A stretch of 64,000 nt of DNA from Parietaria judaica. Taxonomy: Eukaryota; Streptophyta; Magnoliopsida; Rosales; Urticaceae. Every line of letters starts with the position of its first letter. Within the stretch, counting starts at the first letter, position 1. Positions 37,041 to 47,548 of the stretch are shown piece by piece. The stretch spans positions 20,196,420 through 20,260,419 of the forward strand of contig OX940865.1 in NCBI GenBank assembly GCA_954871525.1. Reading direction: 5' to 3'. The notes under the pieces are model-generated. The model did not search any database and had not been told where the DNA came from. It worked only from the letters and a program-made list of their open reading frames with translations. Position numbers and translations under genes: made by a program.

Positions 37041-37780
37041 GCTCCAGCCTCCAAGGAAAGGTGATCACTGTAACCGGCGGGGCAAGGGGAATTGGGGCAA
37101 GCGTTGTGGAGCTATCCACCGTAACAGAGCGAAAGTCATCGTCGCCGACATCCAAGGCGGCTAAGCTCAGCGACGAAGTTTCTTACATCCACTGTGACGT
37201 GTCAAGCGACAATGACATGTCGCGACTCGTGGACCCCGCTGTGGCACGACACGGCCAGCTTGCGTGATGTACTATAACGCCGGCGTCCTGGACCGGTCCT
37301 ACTGTACCATACTTCACGCCGCGAAGGCCGACCTTGACCGCATCGTCGGTGTCAGCCTAGTAGGCGCGTTCCTCAGTGCCAAGCACGCTGTCCGCGCCGG
37401 CTGCATCTTGTTCACTGCCAGCGTGTGCACTGCCACGGCGGGCCTGCACCCCTACGTGCTCGGCGTGGAAATACGCGATTTTCGGACTTGCCAACAGCCT
37501 CGCCAGTGAAGTCGGCCAGTGCGGCATATCAGGTTCAACTGCGTGTCGCCCTTCGGCGGCGGCGGCGGCGGCGCGACGCGCGTGACAGCTGAGTTTCGCA
37601 GCGGCGACTGCAAGATTAACAAGCTTGAGCAGCAATTTAGTGCGATAGGGAACCTCAAAGGACGGGCGCTTCCTCGCCAGCAACGAGGCCGGCTACGTCA
37701 GCGGGCTCAATCTCGTAATCCACGGCGGGCTTAGTGGCGTTAACCCCACGATGATGAGGGCTCTTAATCTCATCAAGTGA
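37041..37780 (+). pseudogene. Short-chain dehydrogenase/reductase (SDR110C-like) pseudogene
   Basis: Family members oxidise or reduce hydroxyl and keto groups of terpenoids and phenolics with NAD(P). After an acceptor-like tttcag, the sequence keeps the Rossmann start LQGKVITVTGGARGIGA and then, in changing frames, AKVIVADIQGG, YIHCDVSSD, YYNAGVLD (NAG motif), GAFLSAKHA, GCILFTASVC, NCVSPFG, and FLASNEAGYVSGLNLVIHGG up to TGA at 37778-37780. Several frameshifts and stops interrupt it. The catalytic YxxxK is damaged (about 37450-37475). A (GGC)n slippage-like run lies at 37553-37572. The coding part is markedly GC-richer than everything around it. Relatives include ABA2, secoisolariciresinol dehydrogenase and momilactone A synthase. 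Confidence 0.85.
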
Positions 37781-38169
37781 CTATTTTGTTGTGATTGTTC
37801 CTTCGAAAACATTTTTATGACATGTAATGTATGATATTGTCATAATCTTGTGTCTTTATTTTTCTTGTCTTATTATTTCTTTTAATCGATTTTAGTGATT
37901 TTGTTTCTATATGTAGATCCTCTCGTTTTTCAACAGAGGAAGTGATAGCCCAAACTAAGTGGGGCAAAAAGTAATAGCGGCTTAAGTACTCAACATTATG
38001 AATTTGCGGTAATACAATACAAACTCGATTTTTTTCTTCACGAAATTGCCTTATACAAATAAAGTGATACATGTTTCTATACAAAGTGAGAAGTGTCGGA
38101 GAATATTTGTCCGAATACATGTTCGATACTCAACATGTATCTTATATGAATTCCAGAAAAACAACTACC
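37781..38169. other. Spacer between SDR pseudogene and NLR, no gene seen
   Basis: AT-rich. It should contain the 3' UTR of the NLR gene on the minus strand. Confidence 0.5.
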
Positions 38170-41100
38170 TTAGATTATCATTAATTTACGCACCTCTTCG
38201 ACGTAACTGCGATAAACGATAGCGTTAATGTCCATGGACAGAGGCTGAGTACTGCGCGCCGAGGCTGAAATACCCTCTTGCAACAGCTTTGGTGTTTTAA
38301 CCGATCCGGAATAGAAACTCCGCATACTGGGGCATCCCCGGAACTGGAAACTTTTCAGAAGCGGCCAATCCAGAGCGTTATTACCTTCCATGAAAGTGGT
38401 GAGATCTGGTAGATCGGTCAGTTTCAAGCGGGTTAAGTTCGGGAAAACGCTCGGGATTTCCTCGGCTGCTTTGCTCTCATTTGGTTTCGAAACTATTTCT
38501 TTGATTCTCGAACAGGACGACACGGATAGTTTCTCGAGCCTTACGAGACTTCTGGCCACCGAAAGGGGGAGAAGAGTTGTCAGATTGCAGCAGCTTTCAA
38601 TGCTCAGCGTCTTCAGGTTCCGAAATATCGTATCATTATTACTGATTTGAGGATTTCCTGCTTGAGAAATGTTAGAAGTTCCCGCTTCGCAAAACTCGAT
38701 AATCTCCCGAACCGTTTCACAGTGAGACACGGATAAAACCTCCAGTTTCGGAAAACTATGCCACGCTTGAAATGGTATTCTTGGTATGTTAGTGATCCTC
38801 AGTTCTTCCAACATAGGGAAAGCAACCTGCAGGTTATGTGTAGTTGTCACATACCGAACTCCAAGAAAAGAAAAGAAAAACGTATAATTATACAATTCCG
38901 ATCGAGCCCGAGAAATACCAAAGGAAGGTAACCCAACCGTTTTGCGGTATATCTAAATCAACACGGGTTTTTAAAATCTTACGAGAAGCATATCGGTATA
39001 ATTTCAAGAAACAAGACTTTTACCATCCCTTTTGCAAAAAAAAAACGCCGGTAAAATTCCAAGTTTTATCGGCATCGGAGCTTGCAGGTAGTTTTTCATA
39101 AGAAAATAATCTCAAAAATTTTGGCAGAGGAAGAATCAAATTGCTCGTACCTGTGTGGTATCTGAAGGGCGTAATAACAGCTCAAAAATATTTTTGATGC
39201 TTGGAAGATTGGTTAACACTAACTTTTTCAGCAATGGCCACTCGATTCGCTTAAGAGTGTAACAAAAAGTTTCTAGACACGGTAAGTCGTCAAATTGTAG
39301 CGATTCCACTTGCAAGACGACGATTGTGGACGTTGATTCCCTGTCGTTGTGGATTATTTCATTCATGTAACGGCATTTGCGAACAGACAATTGTTGAAGT
39401 TTTACGAGCCCTTCAGCAATGTATAATGGGAAAACATGTCTCAAATTCGAACACCGATCGATTTCAACATCACTACAGCTTCGAAACGCTTTTATTGCCC
39501 GGGGCGGCTTCCAGATGTATTCCAAATTAGGCAGATTAATCAACCTCAGTTTTTCTATGCTTGACAGGGTTGAAGTAACCCCATCTTCAAACTTGATTGC
39601 TTCCTTTCTTTTGATGATATCCGAATCCCCGTCTTCGAAATCGAAAATAGTTGTCAATGATCGACAATCTTGTACCGTCAAATCTTCCAAACTTTGTAAG
39701 CTCTGCACGCAAGTGGACGAGAACGTGCTTGAGATTAAATCGCAGCTCAACACCTTCACGGATCTTAGCTCTAGAAGAGATTCATCCTGCAGATAAGAAC
39801 ACTATAAACATTGAAGCATGTGATAATATAAATATACTTTACAATGAATATGGGATTAAGGTTTCTAACGATCCTATAAACAGGTATTTCTAACTTTCTA
39901 TTATAGTTTCTTTTGTATTTGATTAGTAGAGACAGGGTAGCGTTCGTCAATAACACGTTTTTTCGTTTCTTAGGCATTATTGATCTAGCTCTTATCACAT
40001 AATTCTGATAAAGAAATCTTCAAGATGATATGGTCAAAAGAATTTCAAGTATAATAATTTATAGAAGGATCATAACCATACCATGGCGTCGAACAAATGT
40101 TGACGTCTGGCCTGTGGCTGTGAGGAGCTTGAAACTCCGTCGTTCGGACATAGAGAAACGAGCTTTGGTAGCTTCTTGAGCTGAATGTTTATGAGTAGAG
40201 GAAAGCAAATGCTCATACGGCTAAACCCGGTAAAGTTTTGCAGGTCGACGAGCTCTAATCTGATCAAATTATAGAGCTTGCAGATCTCTCTGTTCGTATC
40301 TCCAATAGACGCCACGATCTCTTTCAATTCCGAGCACTTTTGAATATCAAGTTCTTCAAGCTGATCCAAATGACCTTCCCTAGCCATGTGTAACGAAAAT
40401 AGAGAGCTCAAATGATCGCAAGAACGCAATTCGACGCGTCGTAATTCTTGGAACAACTCCATACAAGATTGGCTTTCACAGAAGCTTACAAGCATTTTTG
40501 AGTTTTCAGTTGTCATCGAACGCAACACGGGGAACAACTTCACATTACGCTTTGTATCCCGAATGTAGCTAACAACATCTTCTAGAGTCCCACAACCTTC
40601 GAACTTCAAATACGTCAAATCATCCAAGTGTTCTCCTTTGGATACATACATGGCGATCTCGATAGTCTGAGCCTTCGCCAATAATTTGGTGACCGGACTG
40701 AGCTCGGTAAGCAAATCCATGTCGACGTCTAATCTTAAGAAGTTATTGCTACTCGGAACGCTCTCCCATCTATCGCTGCTTCCAACTGAGATCTTAAATC
40801 TCTCAAGATTATCGAAAATATGACTTTTTTTGAAAAATCTCAGACAAGCTTGTGGCAGATCAGCTTCTAGAGTGGTCAGAGAACACTGCCAATTATGTAT
40901 AATCTCCGAGACCGCATTGTATCTGTAAACATTACTTTCCGGTACGTCGTCATCTCTAGATCGTTCCACAAGCATGTACAGCTCTTGTAACTTCCTTAGG
41001 CCTGAGATTATGCCTAATATTGAAATTGTTTCTGATCTTAGGGCACATCCTGTTAAGTCTAGAAGCCAAAGATCTGATAAGTTTTTGAAACACCGAGGCA

Positions 41101-43851
41101 GTTCCCACATGGAAGAATGGCGTAAGCTTAGTATCACTAGCATTTTCAGGTTGCCAATATATGATAGATCTTCTCTCAAATCACAATGCTCTAGGCTCAG
41201 GGTCCGAATAGTTTCCCAACGCTGTAACGGCTCTGGTGACGACGCTCGCTTACAAAGTAAAACCTTGTCAGTGGCTTCCAGTACCGGCTTTTTAGAATAA
41301 TCTTCAAGCGAAAACACAATCTGGCTTTCTCTGTTTTCGGGAATTTCATTGTTCCCGAGAATTTCGACTATCAGCTCCGGTCCATAGTTTGTCCAGAATC
41401 TGCCTCTACTGCTGTTATCATGTGACGGCGGAGAATCTAAAAGTAGAGCGACTCGGCGAACAAGATCGTGCACTTTCAAGAATCCTTTTTTCTTACTCTC
41501 CAACAGCAAAGAACGGTCCTTGAGTCGATCAATCAACGTTTCGACCCGATTTCTCGCTTGTACCATTGAGCTAATTCTCCTGAATAGTCCGAGGCCGAGC
41601 CCGTGTCGAACCAGATCTTCAACTTCTATGTCACTCCCTTCTGGATATACGCAGCAAAGGAAAAAGAAAGACTTGGCTTCCTTACTGTCCAAGCGCTCGT
41701 GACAAAACTTTATGTTCGGGAGCAATTTTGTCACCACGCTCTCCTCCGTCACGTTATCACGGTTCGGATTTTTCAGTCGTCTCAGCGCATCTTCCCATAT
41801 AGCCGCCTTTTTGCCACGCAGAGCGCTTCCCATTGTTGATATAGCAATTGGCAGTCCGTCGCATTTTCGAACAATCTTCTCTGCAATAGGCTTGAGCAAA
41901 TACGACTCGATGTCGCTGCCCGCCGTCTCTTTGAAAAGACTCCACGCCTCTTCTCGGGGCAAACCATTGACCACAAACTTCCTCTCAGCGCCCACGTTCC
42001 CATACAGATGATGAAACCTCGTCGATATCAGAACTTTACAGTCTCCACCTATAGGAATTCCAACTTTTTCGAAATCGATGAACTCCCATACATCGTCCAA
42101 CATCACAAGTACTTTCTCTGAATTTAACCGTTTGGCCAACAACTCCGCTCTCTTGCCTAAGCTAGCATGCTCCGAGAGACGCTTCAAGCCAAGAGTGTCG
42201 GCGATTTCCTTCTGGATCTCGCCCAAGTAGCCCTCCTCTCGGCTGACCTCGACTAGCAAGACCTTGCCGAACAGCGCTGAAGACTCTTCGCCCTTGTAAA
42301 TCTCTCTGAGCATCGTGGTCTTGCCTATACCACTCATCCCAAGAACGACGACGGGTTCCCGGCCATCCACTTTCAGAGCCTCCACAACGTCTCTAACAAC
42401 GGAAGCTCTCGACTCAAAGGTGTGTGCGGGACGTGACGGCCCCGCCGGAGAAATGTTCCTCGGGAGACTGGTAGAGACATATGATATCGTTGGGAAGGTC
42501 CCTCTGCTGTGGAGATCCTCCAAGCGAGCTGCCATCTTTGTTGCCTTCCTTCCCAAGGAATGGCACGCCTTGGGATTCGGACACCAGTCGTAACAGTACC
42601 ACGCCTTTGATTCGTTGTGCTTGTCGAACATTGCCGCCTTTTCCTGCAGAGAGATCGAAGAAGTGAAAATCTATTCTGATAACAAAGGAATATGGAATTT
42701 CTCCAACTTAACATCTTGTGCGTTTTGAAAGGCGTTCGTGGAGCGGCGCAGGGTCGTACTTTGAGGAATGTGGAAACGGAAAGTATTTTGTTTCGGTTGC
42801 AACGCGAAGAACGCTACTTGGGCTTCGGTCACGTACAGAATTTTCTTCTGCCTTTCCTACCAATAATAAAAATCATTGGTAGGAATGATCGGTACCAAGT
42901 TTCATGTGATTGACTGTTAATATTAACATTTTTATTAATTCCTGTAAATTTGTAAATATCATGAATGTAGGACTGCTTCTTGTGGAAACCTATGATTTTG
43001 TGTTTCTTTTATGTGAGATAGGATTAGAAGGAAAGTTAAGACTAATGAGTCTTTGAATGCCATACAAAAGAAACCTAACCGAATTCTCGTACTTTATTTT
43101 CGAATAAAGATCTTTTTTTAATAATGACTAATACTTTTATATCTCAATCTCTATGCCAACTTAATCGATCTTCAAGATCCAAAGCTATGATGTTCGTGCT
43201 ACTTATTAAAGTTTTTAAGAGGTTAAATGCTACAAAAGAAAATATAAGAGGGAGGTTGTGCCTACTTTGAAACTTCAGGGCTATTGAAGACAAAAAATCT
43301 TAGTAATAATTGATCCATTCAATTGTGGCAAGAAACTTATTTCCTTCTATTTGCATCCATCAAAACCGGAACTCTATTTTTTTTTTAAATTCGAAATCCA
43401 AAATCCGAATTCCGTGTTTTAATTTATTAAAAAAAATCATAGATTTTAATACATATTATTTAATGTAGATCTGAGGGTCTAGATTAAATTTACTTTTTTA
43501 TTTGAAAACTAACTCTTAAAGAAAAAAGAGAGAGAAATCCAAACCGGTAATTTGGGATTTCATACAGACCAAAACCGGAATTCTGGTTCCTTCTACATTT
43601 AAATGCATTACCTCGACGATCGCTTCCACCTCAAGCAGCCACTTCTCCACTCCTGGGAAAACCGTCTCGAGATTTGCTTCGGCCTCGATCACTCGTCTTT
43701 TCACCGCCGCTTGTAGGTCATCGAGCTTCTGTATTCGAGAGTTAAGCTCGCTGATGCTCCTCTTATACTTGACCGCATAGCCGCATTGTCGGAAGAGCGC
43801 CGTTGCAGCGTGCTCTCCGAGGCTGCTCAAACATCCGGACAAGACGTCCAT
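38170..43851 (-). CDS. CC-NBS-LRR disease resistance protein (RPS2/At4g27220-like), 4 exons
   Basis: An intracellular immune receptor that senses pathogen effectors. Exons: 43851-43612, 42643-40082, 39786-39151, 38826-38170; all are phase 0 with GT-AG borders, giving 1364 aa. The start at MDVLSG matches the clade; an in-frame upstream ATG exists at 43905. The order is a coiled-coil domain (about 1-130) with the clade motif WCPNPKACHSLGRKA, P-loop GMSGIGKTT (182-190), kinase-2 LVMLDDVW (259-266), RNBS-B KVLISTR, CDGLPIAISTMG (GLPL, about 343), and VHDLVR in place of MHD (471-473). Irregular LRRs follow, including C-terminal repeats of the WPLLK type. No lesions were seen. It is probably unrelated to triterpene synthesis. 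Confidence 0.92.
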
Positions 43852-44648
43852 TTCCAAGCCTCGAGGAAGACGACAAAGCCGAGAAGAAAAACACTGAAAG
43901 AGCAAGCTTTGCTGCCTCCCTCAGAGGCAAATTGCAAGATCTGGACAAGATTTTTATTTATTTATTATTGAAATTACAGAATAACATGAGAGTTGACTAA
44001 TGAATTGCAAGGCATTAACACCACTGAATCAGTAGATCTATCTTTTATTTTAGATATATATTTTCTTTTCAACAACTTTGGTTGAGACTTCATAATAGAA
44101 CGTAAAAAAATTAAAACTAATGAACATATACTTACGATTCAACTTTAAGGTAACAATTATCATTTTCAATAATACTAATGTCTACAATTTCCTTAAAAAT
44201 AGTTTCAGATACAATTAAGATCAATTTTAAAATTTAAAAACTTTCATAGTAAATGTTGTAACAAATTCAATATTTAAAGAAAGAATTGACACAGAATTAC
44301 AGAGAGTAAAAGCAAGTCGAAACAAATTGAGAATTTCCAAGGGCTGAATTGATTTAAAAAAAAAACTATAGAATAATGAATTTAAGGAGTATTAATGATA
44401 TTTAATCTGATAAAATCAAAGCATGCAAGATATTCAAGCTGTTAGTGTGAAAGTGAATGGTCATAAGAAGACCTTAAACTTTAAAATATGGTTTTGGACA
44501 TATTTATTTGATCAAAACTTTTTAAAATATATATTAATTACTGAAGGATTTTGAAAAATCTAATATCTTAAACATTTTAAGCTAGTTTATCCATTAAATA
44601 AATCGCTCAGTTAGAGACGGTGTTGAAAATTGATTGGAACTAATTCAA
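43852..44648. other. NLR promoter side and AT-rich spacer
   Basis: Directly upstream of the NLR start on the minus strand. No clear TATA or other gene was identified. Confidence 0.45.
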
Positions 44649-44658
44649 TTTTATAATA

Positions 44659-45127
44659 GGGTTAATGACGGCAAAAATACCAAAAGTTTGGTTAAAGAAC
44701 CCCTCATGCACCCAAAGTTTAAAAGTGGTGGGAAAAATACCCAAAGTTGTATTTGGGGAGTTGACCACTCCATTCTCGTAATGTCGTTAACTTACTCGTT
44801 AACTCTGACCACGTGGACAAATCTGTTTTGTTAAGTGTAATCATTAGGGGTTCAATTAATTGTATTAAATAGTATTAATTGGGAGTTTTATTTGTTGTTT
44901 TATCGTAAAACGAGGCTGATGTGGGCTCCTCCACGTGGCAAAAATTGTTATGTCAGCAACCCACGTTTGTCTGCGTGGCCAGAGTTAACGGGTAAGTTAA
45001 TGGCGTTACGAGAATGGAGTGGTCAACTCCCCAAATGCGACTATGTGTATTTTTACCATCACTTTTAAACTTTGAGTACACGAAGGGTTAATTGACCAAA
45101 CTTTAGATATTTTTTTCGTCATTAACC
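44659..45127. mobile_element. 469-bp MITE with about 170-bp inverted arms and perfect 10-bp target duplication
   Basis: The left arm (from gggttaatgacggcaaaaat) and the inverted right arm (ending cgtcattaacc) match over about 170 bp each, including ttggggagttgaccactcca and attctcgtaa. The target duplication ttttataata is identical at 44649-44658 and 45128-45137. A TSD of 9-10 bp and long TIRs fit the Mutator-like superfamily. There is no coding capacity. Confidence 0.9.
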
Positions 45128-45137
45128 TTTTATAATA

Positions 45138-46012
45138 TGATGCAATTATGAATCATGTGAAGGAAATATTAACTACAATATGGGGGTGAGTACTGCGTAG
45201 CTGGCATGTTGACTAAAAAATGTTTAAGATAAAACGTGTCCATACTTATAATTATAAATAATATATTTTTTATGAGTCACAAATACCAATATTTTATAGC
45301 TATAAGCATTAAAGAAATAAATCACAAACAACTCACATGTACAAGGTGAAAAATTAAATCAATCAAACCCAACTTAATTAATTAAATTGAGTCTCAATCC
45401 GACCCAATCCTATTGACGAAAAGACAACCGGGCTAGTTTGAAACCAACCGAATTATTTTGTTTGGCTTCGATGAATCGGTTTTTATACCAATAAATCAAG
45501 TATTTTTATTCAAAGTTTGCGATTCTTAGAGCCGTTTAGCTCAATAGTTACGTAATCGATTGTCAGAAAGTTTAAGTTCGAGATGAACAAAGCAAATTGA
45601 ACGATGCTCGAAAGTTACAAAATATTAAATAATTTGGAAAACAAAAATAATTTGAGGTCCTCGAAATATTTCACTGCATTCCCTCAGTAAACCTCAATTC
45701 TTAGAGCACTGGCAAAAAAATATTAAATTTTGTTTGGATTTTCCCCGTTCAACAGTAATAAAGTTGTTAAATTCTATCATGCATTTTTAGCTAGGCATAA
45801 TTAATTGGATTTTTTCAACAATGCCGTCGGGAGCATATTTTTCGTAGCTATCATGGAATAACATAGCTGGGCAGGATATTGAAAATTTTCTCCGAGACCG
45901 AGACGGAAACTGAGTCCGTACTGCAATCCGACTTCACCATCTATGTTTATGATCGAAAGTTTGGAGCCCTAACCTCCAGACCTGTTATAATGGAGAAATT
46001 CATTATTACATG
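45138..46012. other. AT-rich spacer with a tRNA/SINE-like promoter motif
   Basis: No gene. At 45530-45600, ttagctcaatagttacg and, about 35 bp on, aagttcgagatg resemble the A and B boxes of a tRNA-derived SINE. No full cloverleaf or tail was found, so this is only a possibility. Confidence 0.3.
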
Positions 46013-46579
46013 TAGGGGTGAACAAAATAAACCGTAAACTGAATATTAAACCGAAAACCGGATATACCGGTAATGTATACACCGAATACCGAATTTTAAA
46101 AGGTTAAAACCCAATGTACCGAATAGAAACCGAAAACCTATATACCATTCGGTTGCGGTATTCGGTTATTATAAAATAAACCGAACCGAAAACTGAATCT
46201 ACCGCACATGACAAAACCTAGTATACAATTTTATATTTTATATTGCAAACTATATTAACCTCTACTTATGTAATACTTGCCGAGTTTATTAGTTTCACGT
46301 CTACATTTCATATCATTTTCTAACTTAATGACTACGTTATTAGAGTAGTTAATGTAGATTCATTAATATTTTTATTTGATTTTTTTCATACTCCTCGAAG
46401 TGGTAAATGTTGTTAAAATACCGATTTTACCACAACCGATACCGAATCCCGAATATGCCATAGATGCAGTATTTATCTTTTAAAATAGGGCATTCGGTTT
46501 TGTAATAAAAATACCGAAATGCGATATTCGGTCTATTATTTTGAGAAAACCGCACTGAATCCCCGGTTTTACAACCCTA
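46013..46579. mobile_element. 567-bp hAT-like MITE rich in ccgaa/cggtt motifs
   Basis: The ends are taggggtg and, inverted, tagggttg. The flanks are attacatg (46005-46012) and attacagg (46580-46587), an 8-bp duplication with one mismatch. Both halves are full of accgaa and inverted ttcggt subterminal motifs, as in plant hAT MITEs. Confidence 0.75.
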
Positions 46580-46699
46580 ATTACAGGGTTGAAGATAGAC
46601 TAAAAATATCTATATTTATATAGGTGCAAAGCCACGTCGGCTTTTGCTGGATCGGCCGGCTCGACTTGATCCAAGTCCGTAATTTTTATGTACAAACAT

Positions 46700-46873
46700 C
46701 AGTTGAACCTCTATAAATTAATAAAGTTGGGACCAGAGAAATTTATTATATTATCGAGTTTATTAATTTGTCGAGTTAAAATTTGAACTACGTTAGTATA
46801 GTTGGGACAGGAGAAAATTATTAATTAACCGAGGTATTAATTTATCGAGTATTAATTTATAGAGGTTTTACTG
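46700..46873. mobile_element. 174-bp MITE (cagt(t/a)gaacctc termini)
   Basis: Begins cagttgaacctctataaatt and ends with the inverted form (aatttatagaggttttactg). The same family is at 59822-59982 and, degenerate, at 34585-35225. Confidence 0.8.
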
Positions 46874-47548
46874 TATAGTTATATTAATTTATTCAGTTAT
46901 CATCTTTTTACAATTCTACCACAATAAAATATTTAAATTTTATTTTTAATATTCAATGTCACTTAAATTAATATATTTTTTATTTTAATCAACGCTAAAA
47001 TAAAATGATATGTAATTATATTTTATATCGTCTGCTTCATATGGTCCTTATAGTTTATTATTTATCAAAATCAATCATTAAGAAAATAATTTAATCACAT
47101 TTTATTTTAAAATTTCCAATCTAGTTCCTGAACTTGCCCCTAAATATAAATATGTATTCAAGACTTGAAGAGTAGAAATTGTTTCATAATCATGGTAGAA
47201 ATTCATGTGCAATATAGTATTCTTGGCCTTAATGTACTTTAACTAAAGGATTAACAAGAGAAAAGTTTCAGTTACCACGTAAAAATGTTCACTTTACTAA
47301 AAAAAGTAATAAAGGAAAAACACCACCGTGACAGTCTAACCCCCCGATTTGTTACTTCTACAGCCCCGTCAACAAAATCTACAAAATGAAAACCCTCATA
47401 ACCGAAAAGATTAAAACCATAATTATAAACCGAAAAAGAGATCAAGAATGAGATCACGCCGGTAACGTAAAGCTGCATGTGGAAACAAGTTTGATGTACT
47501 ACTACGACCTTAGATGATGCAGATCGGTTGCAAAAAGACCACGCTGAC
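46874..47548. other. LPAT downstream region, no gene seen
   Basis: AT-rich. The part near 47272-47548 is probably the 3' UTR of the LPAT gene on the minus strand. Confidence 0.5.

Noticed and set aside
40974..42714. Many open frames antisense to the NLR exon 2
   Set aside because: The minus-strand frame encodes a complete NBS-LRR with all motifs; the others are shadows of it.
45530..45600. tRNA-like A and B box motifs
   Set aside because: No acceptor stem or full cloverleaf could be folded, and the B box is imperfect. At best it is a SINE relic, so it is not listed as an RNA gene.
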